Positions 51,761 to 60,615 of a DNA stretch of 64,000 nt are shown here, in pieces. Within the stretch, counting starts at the first letter, position 1. Each line of letters starts with the position of its first letter. Below the pieces are notes generated by a model. The model was given only the letters and a program-made list of their open reading frames with translations. It was not told the DNA's origin and searched no databases. The stretch covers positions 62,001 through 126,000 of the forward strand of contig NZ_MLYP01000050.1 in the NCBI RefSeq assembly GCF_001866645.1, given 5' to 3'. The position numbers and the translations under genes were made by a program. Origin of the DNA: Streptomyces colonosanans (lineage in GTDB: Bacteria; Actinomycetota; Actinomycetes; Streptomycetales; Streptomycetaceae).

Positions 51761-54250
51761 TCACGCCCGCAGCGTCTCCTCCAGCGCCCGTGCCACCGAC
51801 GCCGCCTCCTCCCCGGACAGCGGCGCGCCCGCGCCCGTCGTCACATAGAAGGCGTCCACCGCGTTCGCGCCCAGCGTACTGATGTGCGCACTGCGTACCC
51901 GTACGCCCGACTTCTCCAGAGCCTGCCCGATCCGGAACAGCAGCCCCGGCGCGTCCTGGGCGCGCACCTCGATCACGGTCGCGTGCCGGGAGGCCGCCGG
52001 GGCGACCGTCACACGCGGCGGGGGTGCCTGCACACCCCGGCGGCGGGGGTAGGCCGCGTCCCGTTCCGTCAGGCGTGCCGCGATGTCCAGGGAGCTGTCC
52101 AGGGCCCGTACGAGATCGGCGCGCAGCCTGGCCGCCTGCGGCAGCGAGCCGTACTCCGCCACGACCCGCCAGTCGAGCAGCAGGACCGGGGCGCCGGGGA
52201 CGCCGTCCGGGAGGTCCAGGGCCCGTAGTTCCGCCGTACGGACCGTGAGGCGGTGCACGGCCAGCACGCCCGCCACGGCTGGGAGCACGCCGGGTTGGTC
52301 CGGTACGGCGACGATCAGCTCCACGCCGGGGGGCTCCGGTTCGCCGGACGGCTCCTCGGCCGGCGGCTCGGGCCGGGCACGCAGCACCAGGACCGGGCCG
52401 CCCGTGCGGAAGGCCTCGAGGGCGAGCCGCTCCTGCTCGGCGGTGGGCACGGCGGGCTCCACGTCGGCGGGCTCGTCGCCGGCCAGCAGCGCCGACACCC
52501 GCTTGACCAGGTCGGTCACCAGCGCGCTGCGCCAGGACGACCAAGCCGCGGGCCCGGTGGCCGACGCGTCCGCCTCGGTCAGCGCGTGCAGCAGGTCCAG
52601 CGTGCCCTGCGAGCCGACCGCCTCGGCGACCGCGCGCACCGTGGCCGGGTCCTGCAGGTCGCGCCGGGTCGCCGTCTCGACGAGCAGCAGATGGTGGCGT
52701 ACGAGCGTGGCGAGAACGGCGACGTCGTCACGGCCGAAGCCGATGCGGCCCGCCACGTCCCGCGCGATGGTCTCGCCCACGACGCAGTGGTCGCCGGGCC
52801 GGCCCTTGCCGATGTCGTGCAGGAGCGCGGCGACCAGGAGGAGGTCGGGGCGGCCGACCTGGCGGGTCAGTCCCGAGGCGCGCACGGCCGTCTCGATCAG
52901 GTGCCGGTCGACGGTCCAGATGTGCACGGCATTGCGCTGCGGGCGGCAGCGCACATACTCCCAGTCGGGCAGCAGGCGGGTGATCAGCCCCTCGGCCTCG
53001 AGCGCCTCCCAGACCTCGACGGCCGGGCGGCCGGAACCCAGCAGGGTCACCAGCTGCTCGCGCGCCTCGACAGGCCAGGGCGTCGGCAGGGGGCGCGCAG
53101 CGGATGCCATGCGCCGTACCGCGTGCGAGGAGAGCGGGAGGCCCGCCTGGGCGGCCGCTGCGGCGGCGCGCAAAGGGAGCACGGGGTCGCGCTCCGGGCG
53201 CGCGGTGCGAGCAAGTACCACCTCGCCGTCCTGCTGCACCGCCCCTTCCGCCAGCGGAGACCGCTCGGTGACCGGTGAGCCCCCGCCGGGCGCCCCCACC
53301 AACCTGCTGAAGAAGGCGCTTCGCTCCCTCGCCCGTGTCCGCAGCCGTGGCCGCACGGTGCGTGATCGCAGGACGCGCCCCACCTCGCGCCATGTCACAT
53401 CGCTCGCGTACGAGATCACGCGTGCCGCCTCATAGACCTGGCGCAGCAGTGCGTCGGCGTCCGGCAGGCCGAGCTCGGCGGCGATCTGGTCCTGTTCCTG
53501 CAGGGTCAGGCGGTCGGTGGCACGCCCGGTGGCCAGATGCAGTGCGTCGCGTACGTCCAGGAGCCCGCGCCGGGCCTCCGCCAGTCCCTCGCGCGGGGCG
53601 TCGGCGAGCCAGGAGGCGGCGACCGCGCGCAGCACCGTGGCGTCGCGCAGCCCGCCCCGTGCCTCCTTGAGGTCCGGTTCCAGCAGGTACCGCAGTTCGC
53701 CATGGCGCTGCGCCCGTTCGGTGCACAGGTCCTGGAGTTCCGGCAGGCGTTTCGGGGCCTGGTCGCGCCAGTCGGCCAGGACGGCCGCCCTCAGGTCCTG
53801 GGTCAGCCCGGCGTCGCCGACCAGGTGCCGTGCGTCCAGCAGGCCGAGCTGCACCTTGAGATCGTCACCGGCGGCCTTGCGGGCCTGCGACGGCGTACGG
53901 ACGGAGTGGTCGAGGGCCAGACCGAGGTCCCAGACGGGGTACCAGATGCGGTCGGCGAGGGCGGCGACCGCCTTGCTGTCGCCGTCGTCGTGCAGCAGGA
54001 GCAGATCGAGGTCGCTGCGCGGGGACAGCTCTCCGTGGCCGTATCCGCCGACCGCGACAAGGCAGACGCCGCGCAGCCCCTCGGTGCCCGCGGTGAACAG
54101 GTCGGCCAGCCACCCGTCCGTCAGTTCGACCAAGGCCGTACGGCGCGGCGACCCGGACCGCGCCCCCTGCGTGAGAAGTCGCAGTCGGGCCGCCGCGTAA
54201 CCACCGGGTCCCGAGGCCTCCGCTTGCGTGTGCTCGTCCGTACCCGTCAC
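51761..54250 (-). CDS. glnD: PII uridylyl/adenylyltransferase
   Basis: 829-residue nitrogen sensor that modifies PII. N-terminal nucleotidyltransferase (GGYGHGELSPRSDLDLLLLHD with the D-x-D pair), then an HD domain (LLHDIGKGRPGDH) and two C-terminal ACT domains (IVAVPDQPGVLPAVAGV and VRAQDAPGLLFRIGQAL). In streptomycetes GlnD adenylylates GlnK at Tyr51. Third gene of the amtB-glnK-glnD operon, 27 bp after glnK. Confidence 0.94.
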   Translation of the reverse strand: MTGTDEHTQAEASGPGGYAAARLRLLTQGARSGSPRRTALVELTDGWLADLFTAGTEGLRGVCLVAVGGYGHGELSPRSDLDLLLLHDDGDSKAVAALADRIWYPVWDLGLALDHSVRTPSQARKAAGDDLKVQLGLLDARHLVGDAGLTQDLRAAVLADWRDQAPKRLPELQDLCTERAQRHGELRYLLEPDLKEARGGLRDATVLRAVAASWLADAPREGLAEARRGLLDVRDALHLATGRATDRLTLQEQDQIAAELGLPDADALLRQVYEAARVISYASDVTWREVGRVLRSRTVRPRLRTRARERSAFFSRLVGAPGGGSPVTERSPLAEGAVQQDGEVVLARTARPERDPVLPLRAAAAAAQAGLPLSSHAVRRMASAARPLPTPWPVEAREQLVTLLGSGRPAVEVWEALEAEGLITRLLPDWEYVRCRPQRNAVHIWTVDRHLIETAVRASGLTRQVGRPDLLLVAALLHDIGKGRPGDHCVVGETIARDVAGRIGFGRDDVAVLATLVRHHLLLVETATRRDLQDPATVRAVAEAVGSQGTLDLLHALTEADASATGPAAWSSWRSALVTDLVKRVSALLAGDEPADVEPAVPTAEQERLALEAFRTGGPVLVLRARPEPPAEEPSGEPEPPGVELIVAVPDQPGVLPAVAGVLAVHRLTVRTAELRALDLPDGVPGAPVLLLDWRVVAEYGSLPQAARLRADLVRALDSSLDIAARLTERDAAYPRRRGVQAPPPRVTVAPAASRHATVIEVRAQDAPGLLFRIGQALEKSGVRVRSAHISTLGANAVDAFYVTTGAGAPLSGEEAASVARALEETLRA

Positions 54251-54276
54251 CCGGCGGCTCCTGTTCCGTCCGTGCC

Positions 54277-54615
54277 TTACAGCGCGTCGGGCCCGCGCTC
54301 GCCGGTCCGGACCCGGACGGCCGTCTCGACCGGGAGGGACCAGACCTTGCCGTCTCCGATCTTGCCGGTGCGGGCCGCCTTGACGATGGTGTCGATGAGC
54401 TGTTCGGCGTCGTCGTCCTCGGCCAGCACCTCGATACGGATCTTGGGGACGAGGTCGACCGTGTACTCGGCGCCGCGGTAGATCTCAGTGTGTCCCCTCT
54501 GCCGGCCGTATCCGCTCGCCTCGGTGACCGTCAGGCCCTGCACCCCGAAGGACTGGAGGGCCTCCTTGATCTCGTCGAGTCGGTGGGGCTTCACGACGGC
54601 GGTGATCAGCTTCAT
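54277..54615 (-). CDS. glnK: Nitrogen regulatory PII protein
   Basis: 112-residue PII signal protein. The T-loop GHTEIYRGAEYTVDLVPK contains Tyr51, the modification site, at the canonical position; the C-terminal VETAVRVRTGERG carries the ATP-binding region. ATGA overlap with amtB. It reports glutamine/2-oxoglutarate status and blocks AmtB. Could be called GlnB; the amtB linkage favours GlnK. Confidence 0.96.
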   Translation of the reverse strand: MKLITAVVKPHRLDEIKEALQSFGVQGLTVTEASGYGRQRGHTEIYRGAEYTVDLVPKIRIEVLAEDDDAEQLIDTIVKAARTGKIGDGKVWSLPVETAVRVRTGERGPDAL

Positions 54616-55949
54616 GCGTGCACCTTCTTGGTCTGCGGCGTGGCGAGGGCCGAAGCGGCGGTACCGACGGAACCGCCGCCCGCGCCGCTGAAGTCGTATG
54701 CGGTCTCGGCGTGCTCCGCCCGGTCGATGCCGGAGATCTCCTCGTCCTCGCCGACCCGCATGCCGATCGTCTTGTCGAGCAGGAAGGCGAGGACCGCGGA
54801 GACGGCGAGGGAGTAGGCCAGGACCCCGAAGACACCGACGCACTGCTTCCAGAACTGGTCCAGGCCGCCGCCGTAGAAGAGGCCCTTGACGTCGGACTGG
54901 CCCCGGCCGCTGGCGAAGAGGCCGACGAGCAGGGAGCCGACGACACCGCCGACCATATGGACGCCGACGACATCGAGGGAGTCGTCGTAACCGAACGTGT
55001 ACTTCAGGCCGACGGCCATGGCGCACAGGACACCGGCGATACCCCCGACGGCGATCGCGCCGAGCGGGGCGACCGCGCCACCGGACGGGGTGATCGCGAC
55101 CAGACCGGCGACGGCACCCGAGGCGGCGCCCAGCGTGGTGAACGCGCCGTGGCGGATCTTCTCGTAGGCGAGCCACGCCAGCATGGCGGCACCGGTGGCG
55201 ACCTGTGTGTTGACGAACATCAGCGGGCCGACGCCGTCCTCGTTGCCGAGCCAGGATCCGGCATTGAAGCCGAACCAGCCGAACCACAGCAGACCGGCGC
55301 CGAGCATGACCAGCGGGAGACTGTGCGGACGCATCGGGTCCTTCTTGAAGCCGACGCGCTTGCCGATGACGAGGATCACACCGAGCGCCGCGGCGCCCGC
55401 GTTGATGTGGACCGCTGTGCCACCGGCGAAGTCGATCACGCCCAGCTCATAGGCCCAGCCGCCGGTGCCCCAGACCCAGTGGGCGACGGGAAAGTACACG
55501 ACCGTGACCCACAGCACCAGGAAGAGGGACCAGGCACTGAACTTCACGCGGTCCGCCAGCGCACCGCTGATCAGGGCCGGTGTGATGATCGCGAACATCA
55601 GCTGGAAGACCGCGAAGACGAAGACCGGGATGGTGTGGCCGGGCCAGAGGTCCATCTTGCCTATACCGCTGAAGCCGACGAAGTCGGAGGTCCAGCCGAC
55701 GATCGAGCCCGCGTCGGTGCCGAAGGCCATGGAGAAGCCGTACAGCACCCACAGAACGGTGACGATCCCCAGGCTGATGAAGCTCATCATCAGCATGTTC
55801 AGGGTGCTCTTGACGCGGACCATGCCTCCGTAGAAGAAGGCCAGGCCCGGGGTCATGAGCATCACCAGGGCGGAGCAGATGAGCATGAAGCCTGTGTCGG
55901 CGGACGACAGCTTGGGGGCATCCGCCGCAAGCATGATGGCTGGTGCCAT
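54612..55949 (-). CDS. amtB: Ammonium transporter
   Basis: 445 residues with about 11 membrane segments. The conserved pair of pore histidines appears in HINAGAAALG and GVHMVGGVVGS; the phenylalanine gate region includes MTPGLAFFYGGMV. A hydrophilic C-terminal tail of about 45 residues interacts with GlnK. GAGGAGA precedes the ATG at 55949 by five bases. Regulated by nitrogen, as the GlnR-type box at 56052-56089 shows. Confidence 0.96.
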   Translation of the reverse strand: MAPAIMLAADAPKLSSADTGFMLICSALVMLMTPGLAFFYGGMVRVKSTLNMLMMSFISLGIVTVLWVLYGFSMAFGTDAGSIVGWTSDFVGFSGIGKMDLWPGHTIPVFVFAVFQLMFAIITPALISGALADRVKFSAWSLFLVLWVTVVYFPVAHWVWGTGGWAYELGVIDFAGGTAVHINAGAAALGVILVIGKRVGFKKDPMRPHSLPLVMLGAGLLWFGWFGFNAGSWLGNEDGVGPLMFVNTQVATGAAMLAWLAYEKIRHGAFTTLGAASGAVAGLVAITPSGGAVAPLGAIAVGGIAGVLCAMAVGLKYTFGYDDSLDVVGVHMVGGVVGSLLVGLFASGRGQSDVKGLFYGGGLDQFWKQCVGVFGVLAYSLAVSAVLAFLLDKTIGMRVGEDEEISGIDRAEHAETAYDFSGAGGGSVGTAASALATPQTKKVHA

Positions 55950-56051
55950 CGGCGTCTCCTCGTCGATTGGTACGGCCCCGTGGGGGCGAAGCCTGAGCGG
56001 TCCGGTCATGAGGGGTGGGCCGGTTGTGCGCCATGAGACTGACGCAGCACG

Positions 56052-56089
56052 GTTTCGGGGGACGCCCCTCGACGTTTCACCTCGGTGAC
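56052..56089 (-). promoter_or_regulatory. GlnR-type operator upstream of amtB
   Basis: On the minus strand GTCAC-CGAGGT-GAAAC (56074-56089) fits gTnAC-n6-GaAAC exactly. A second GAAAC lies 22 bases downstream (56052-56056), the spacing of a second box, although its GTnAC half is degenerate. About 105-140 bp before the amtB start. Confidence 0.75.
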
Positions 56090-56343
56090 GAAGGCGCCGG
56101 GCGTGTTACGCGTGGATGAACTACCGGATGCCGTCCGCGGTCATCGTCATGGTGGCGCACCCTTCGGTGAAGGGCATCTCAACCGCCGGCCGGGGACTTC
56201 CGACGAAGGCCGGCCGGGCCCGGGTGAACGGCGGCTCTTCGGGCGCGAAAGACGGGTCCGGCCGCGGCGGCCATCCGATGACCTGGCGTGGGGGAGCCGA
56301 GTCGGGCAGTTCGGGATGGCGGCCGCGGCCGGGGTCCATGGGG

Positions 56344-56366
56344 CGGGCCCTTGGGTTCCGGGCCCG
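56344..56366 (-). terminator. Weak hairpin after nsdA
   Basis: CGGGCCC (56344-56350) and GGGCCCG (56360-56366) with a 9-base loop, directly beyond the nsdA stop codon. Confidence 0.4.
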
Positions 56367-56372
56367 GAGGGG

Positions 56373-57848
56373 TCAGACCGCCTCGGCGGTCTCGGGCAGG
56401 TGGGTGGCGAGGTGGTCGGTCAGGTCGATGACCTCGGCAAGATCACCGAAATCGCGAACGGCGGTGTCGACGGTCTTTCGAATACGCGTGTTGACCCGTT
56501 CGGAGCGCACCTTTCCGGCGATCTCCATGGCCTTCTTGGCCAACGTCGTGCTCTGTTCCGGCTCGCGCTGCAGCAGGTGCACGGTGGCCATGCCGATGAG
56601 GTTGAGTGCGTACGACCGCTGGTGCTCCGCGTCCTCGGAGAAGAGGTCGACGGCCTTCTGCATCAGGGGCTCGGCGAGGGAAGCGTAGGTGGGGCTGCGG
56701 CCCGCGACATAGGCGAGGTCGCGGAAGGAGTGGGAGTTCTCGGCGTGCAGCTCGGCCTCGGAGTAGAAACGGATCCAGTCGGGCTCGGGCTCGTCGAACT
56801 CGAGCGCGTCGGCGAAGGTGTCCTCGGCCATCCTCACGGCGCGCTTGCATCTGCTGGGCTGCCCCATGTTCGCGTACGCGCGCGCCTCCATCGCGTACAG
56901 CATCGACTGGGTACGCGGGCTCGCGCAGTCCCTGCTGCCGTACTGGGCGAGGTGGATGAGTTCCAGGGCGTCCTCGGGCCGGTCGAGGTGGATCATCTGA
57001 CGGCTCATGCTGGAGAGGATGTACGAGCCGAGCGGCTTGTCGCCGGCCTCCTTGGCGGCGTGCAGCGCGAGGACGAAGTACTTCTGCGCGGTGGGCTGCA
57101 GTCCGACGTCGTAGCTCATCCAACCGGCCAGTTGGGCCAGCTCGGCGGCGACCTTGAAGAGGCGCCTGGTGGTGGCCTCGGGCTGGGGCTCCTGGAGCAG
57201 GTCGGTGACCTCGTGCAGCTGACCGACGACCGCCTTGCGGCGCAGGCCGCCGCCGCACTGGGCGTCCCACTGCCGGAACATCACGATGGTGGCCTCCAGG
57301 AGGTCCATCTCGGGCCTGGAGAGCCGGCCGCCGCGGCGCGCGGCGAGCGAGGGTTCGGACTCCCCGCGTGGCGAGGTGGGGCCAGGCACCAGCCAGCGCT
57401 GCATGGGCTCGATGAGGGTCGGGCCGGCCGACAGGCCCAGCGAGGCCCCGAGAAAGCCGCGCCGCGCCAGCATGAGGTCGCTGCGCGAGAACTCGCTGAG
57501 CAGCGCCACCGTCTGCGGGCCGGTCCAGGGAAGGTCGATCCCGGACACGGAGGGTGACTGGTGAGCGGCGCGCAGCCCCAGGTCCTCAATGGCGACCACA
57601 CAGCCGAAGCGCTCCGAGAACAGCTCCGAGAGGATCCGCGGGATCGGCTCGCGCGGGTTCTCCCCGTCCAGCCAGCGGCGCACCCGCGACGTGTCCGTCG
57701 AGATGTGGTTGGCGCCCAACTGGCGGGCCCTGCGGTTCACTTGACGCGCCAGCTCGCCCTTCGACCAGCCACTACGCACGAACCACGAGCTGAGCAGCTC
57801 ATTGGGGCGCTTGTCAGCGTTCGTCCCGCTTCCGCCGTTGCCGCCCAC
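56373..57848 (-). CDS. nsdA: Negative regulator of differentiation NsdA
   Basis: 491 residues. N-terminal XRE-like segment (LLSSWFVRSGWSKGELARQV ... VRRWLDGENPREPIPRILSEL), an ARRGFLGASLGL stretch near residue 130, and a helical tetratricopeptide-like C-terminal half. In S. coelicolor NsdA represses sporulation and antibiotic production; gene order next to amtB/glnK matches. GTG start 57848. Divergent from the primase-like gene across 449 bp. Confidence 0.92.
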   Translation of the reverse strand: MGGNGGSGTNADKRPNELLSSWFVRSGWSKGELARQVNRRARQLGANHISTDTSRVRRWLDGENPREPIPRILSELFSERFGCVVAIEDLGLRAAHQSPSVSGIDLPWTGPQTVALLSEFSRSDLMLARRGFLGASLGLSAGPTLIEPMQRWLVPGPTSPRGESEPSLAARRGGRLSRPEMDLLEATIVMFRQWDAQCGGGLRRKAVVGQLHEVTDLLQEPQPEATTRRLFKVAAELAQLAGWMSYDVGLQPTAQKYFVLALHAAKEAGDKPLGSYILSSMSRQMIHLDRPEDALELIHLAQYGSRDCASPRTQSMLYAMEARAYANMGQPSRCKRAVRMAEDTFADALEFDEPEPDWIRFYSEAELHAENSHSFRDLAYVAGRSPTYASLAEPLMQKAVDLFSEDAEHQRSYALNLIGMATVHLLQREPEQSTTLAKKAMEIAGKVRSERVNTRIRKTVDTAVRDFGDLAEVIDLTDHLATHLPETAEAV

Positions 57849-58297
57849 TGGAACGCCCCCATCCCTGAAACCACTTGTGCGCTATGTGCGCCAAGCCCTA
57901 CCAGAATGCCGGTGAGTACGACCTGCGTCCGACGGTCCTCACCCTTCGAACGAGAACCCGACATGCCTCCGGCATACCCACGAGTGCACGCACCTCCAGG
58001 ACTCGTGCACTCAAAGTAATCCTAAGATCGCGGGTCCAGCCATGGCGTTTCCAGAAACGCCACCATTCGCCACCCCTTCGAATGAACCCACAGCCGTCTC
58101 CGCACGATTCACTTGACACACGACAACCGGCAGCAGATGGAGCGGTGCACTCACCGGCGCACATCGCCATACGCACCACCCCGGACGCAACCGGGCGCCG
58201 CACGAACGCCGCGGCGACCGCCAACAGGAAGGGAACACAAGGTCACTTCGCGCTCCCTTTGCGTAACTACGGGCGCGCTGGACCCGTTGGAGGGGGC
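57849..58297. other. nsdA / primase-like divergent promoter region
   Basis: 449 bp with lower GC than its surroundings. It holds a 20-base palindrome (58043-58062) and divergent promoters I cannot place exactly; no gene is visible. Confidence 0.6.
58043..58062. promoter_or_regulatory. 20-bp palindrome, candidate operator
   Basis: TGGCGTTTC (58043-58051) and GAAACGCCA (58054-58062), perfect 9-base arms with a 2-base centre, about 200 bp from the nsdA start and 235 bp before the primase-like gene. Confidence 0.45.
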
Positions 58298-58960
58298 ATG
58301 GGCTTCACGATCGGCGTCACGCGGGGGATCCGCGAAATCCGGCCCGGCGCACGGCGCCGGGGCCGCTCGTCGGAGTACACCGCCGTGGCCGAGTACACCG
58401 GCCTGTGGGGCTGGGACGTGGTGCCCGGTGCCCGGGCGGTTGCAGGGGCATGCTCGTGTGGCAGGACGGACTGCGCGGCGCCCGGCGCGCATCCACTGGA
58501 CCACACGCCCATCGTGCGTGCGGGTGCCACGCTCGGCGAGGCGACCGGAGCCTGGGCCGAGGTCCCGGGTGCCGCGGTGATGCTGCCGGTCGGCCACGCG
58601 TTCGACGTGATCGAGGTTGCCGAGGCGACCGGACGGCTCGCACTGGCCCGGCTGGAGCGCATGGGGCTGCCGCTCGGCCCGGTGACGGCCACCCCTGACG
58701 GCCGCGCCCACTTCTTCGTCGCCCCGGGCTCCGCGGCCGAGCTGCCCGACCTGCTGTACCGGATGGCGTGGGACGACACGTCCCTCGATCTGCACGCCCT
58801 GGGCCCGGGCAGCTACATCACGGCCCCGCCCTCGAACCGCGGCGGCCTGGGCCCGGTCCGCTGGCTGCGCTCCCCCGCCCTCGACTCGGCGACGAAACCG
58901 CCGGCGGCCCGCCTGCTGATCGGCACGCTGGCCTACGTGGCCCACCGCTCACGCGCATAG
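58298..58960 (+). CDS. Degenerate bifunctional primase/polymerase-like protein
   Basis: 220 residues resembling the N-terminal prim-pol domain found in plasmid and phage primases. The CSCGRTDCAAPGAHPL cluster matches the family cysteine motif, but the catalytic DxD region reads FDVIEVAEATG, so the essential aspartates appear to be lost. ATG 58298 with GGAGGGGG immediately upstream. Streptomyces keep a copy beside nsdA, suggesting a conserved non-catalytic or regulatory role. Confidence 0.8.
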   Translation: MGFTIGVTRGIREIRPGARRRGRSSEYTAVAEYTGLWGWDVVPGARAVAGACSCGRTDCAAPGAHPLDHTPIVRAGATLGEATGAWAEVPGAAVMLPVGHAFDVIEVAEATGRLALARLERMGLPLGPVTATPDGRAHFFVAPGSAAELPDLLYRMAWDDTSLDLHALGPGSYITAPPSNRGGLGPVRWLRSPALDSATKPPAARLLIGTLAYVAHRSRA

Positions 58961-58979
58961 CCCCGCTGGACAGCACGGC

Positions 58980-59018
58980 GAAGGGCCCCTCTCACATCCG
59001 CATGTGATGGGGCCCTTC
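58980..59018. terminator. Bidirectional terminator between the primase-like gene and ftsY
   Basis: GAAGGGCCCC (58980-58989) pairs with GGGGCCCTTC (59009-59018); an inner CACAT/ATGTG helix extends the stem. The genes converge here. Confidence 0.85.
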
Positions 59019-59061
59019 TGCGCGTACGCCGCCGGGGACGCCGTACGCCTCGTGTGGTGCG

Positions 59062-60264
59062 TCAGTCGCCGATAAGCGCATCCACGAACGCTTCCGGCTC
59101 GAAGGGGGCAAGGTCGTCGGCGCCCTCGCCGAGACCGACCAGCTTCACCGGCACGCCCAGCTCGCGCTGGACCGCGACCACGATGCCGCCCTTCGCCGTG
59201 CCGTCGAGCTTGGTGAGCACGATGCCGCTGATGTCCACGACCTCGGCGAAGACACGGGCCTGGACGAGACCGTTCTGCCCGGTCGTGGCGTCGAGGACGA
59301 GCAGCACCTCGTCCAGCGGGGCGTGCTTCTCGACGACGCGCTTGACCTTGCCCAGCTCGTCCATGAGGCCGGTCTTGGTGTGCAGGCGGCCCGCCGTGTC
59401 GATGAGCACGACGTCGGCACCCATCTCCTTGCCCTCCTTGACCGCGTCGAAGGCGACGGAGGCGGGGTCGCCGGCCTCGGGTCCGCGCACGGTGTGCGCG
59501 CCGACCCGCTCGCCCCAGGTCTGCAGCTGGTCGGCGGCGGCGGCGCGGAAGGTGTCGGCGGCGCCGAGGACGACCGTGCGGCCGTCGGCCACAAGGACAC
59601 GGGCGAGCTTGCCGGTGGTGGTGGTCTTGCCGGTGCCGTTGACACCGACGACCATCACGATGCCCGGCTTGCTGGTCTCGGGCTCGGTGCGGACGGTGCG
59701 GTCCATGGAGGTACCGACCAGCTGAAGCAGTTCGTCGCGCAGCAGAGCGCGCAGCTCCTCGGGGGTACGGGTGCCGAGCACCTTCACACGCTCGCGCAGC
59801 CGCTCGACCAGCTCCTGCGTGGGCTGCACACCGACGTCGGCGGTGAGCAGAGTGTCCTCGATCTCCTCCCAGGTCTCGTCGTCGAGGTGCTCGCGGGACA
59901 GGAGCGTGAGCAGCCCCTTGCCAAGGGCGTTCTGCGAGCGGGAGAGGCGGGTGCGCAGACGGATCAGACGACCGGCGGTGGGCTCGGGGATCTCGATCGG
60001 GGGCGCTTCGACGGTCGGCGGCTCCTCGACGACCACTACGGCGGGGCCGTCGGGAAGATCCACCTCCTCGATCGTCCGGCGCTCCTCGTCGCGCGGTGTC
60101 TCGGCCTCGTCGCCGACGTGCGGCTCGGCCGGAGGGGCGGTGATGTCGGGTGGTGTGGGCGGGGCCGGGGGCAGCGGCCGCTTCCGGCGACTGCCGACGA
60201 TGAGCCCGCCGAGCACGCCGATCACCACCACGGCGATGACTACAGCAAGGATGACAATTTCCAT
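59062..60264 (-). CDS. ftsY: Signal recognition particle receptor FtsY
   Basis: 400-residue SRP receptor GTPase. An N-terminal membrane helix (VILAVVIAVVVIGVLGGLIVG) with RRKR replaces the amphipathic anchor of E. coli, followed by an acidic linker. NG domain motifs: GVNGTGKTTTTGKLARVL, LIDTAGRLHTK and LTKLDGTAKGG. ATG 60264. Pairs with Ffh at 49991-51541. Confidence 0.95.
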   Translation of the reverse strand: MEIVILAVVIAVVVIGVLGGLIVGSRRKRPLPPAPPTPPDITAPPAEPHVGDEAETPRDEERRTIEEVDLPDGPAVVVVEEPPTVEAPPIEIPEPTAGRLIRLRTRLSRSQNALGKGLLTLLSREHLDDETWEEIEDTLLTADVGVQPTQELVERLRERVKVLGTRTPEELRALLRDELLQLVGTSMDRTVRTEPETSKPGIVMVVGVNGTGKTTTTGKLARVLVADGRTVVLGAADTFRAAAADQLQTWGERVGAHTVRGPEAGDPASVAFDAVKEGKEMGADVVLIDTAGRLHTKTGLMDELGKVKRVVEKHAPLDEVLLVLDATTGQNGLVQARVFAEVVDISGIVLTKLDGTAKGGIVVAVQRELGVPVKLVGLGEGADDLAPFEPEAFVDALIGD

Positions 60265-60615
60265 AACGCCTCAAGTATGGCGTGACCCGCCGCTCGGCCG
60301 TTCGTTGTACGCGCGGATCGCGCCGCCCCGCCGGGCCGGCGCGATCCGGCCTCGTGTCGGCCGAAAGCCCCTCGGGGTGGAGTCACAACGGGTCAGGTAT
60401 GACTGGGTTTGTCGGGTACGCAGAGCAGCGTCCCGAGGTGTGCCACGACTCATGAAGGGGTCGTGACACGACCGCGCACCCCTATTGTCCGACGCCCCGC
60501 GCAGCCGACGTCCCCCTTCGCTTCCGTCAGGCGAAGGCGAAGGGGGACGTCGTGCCGGGCGGCGGGATCCGCGGAGAGGGACGCGACCCCTCTCCCTCGA
60601 GCCCGGACGGGCGGA
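60265..60615. other. ftsY / sugar-permease intergenic region
   Basis: 351 bp without a gene. Holds the ftsY upstream region and, at 60506-60552, a very strong terminator of the permease gene; nothing else recognised. Confidence 0.7.
60506..60552 (-). terminator. Strong terminator after the glucose permease gene
   Basis: CGACGTCCCCCTTCGC (60506-60521) and GCGAAGGGGGACGTCG (60537-60552) form a perfect 16-bp stem with a 15-base loop, about 65 bases after the stop. Confidence 0.88.

Larger units (their letters stand above)
55950..56372. other. amtB upstream region
   Basis: 423 bp between nsdA and amtB. The left part is the amtB leader and holds the GlnR site; the right part carries no gene and a weak hairpin for nsdA. 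Confidence 0.75.

Noticed and set aside
54277..55287. PII protein with a long N-terminal extension
   Set aside because: The extension is the amtB gene in another frame; PII begins at MKLITAVVKP at 54615.
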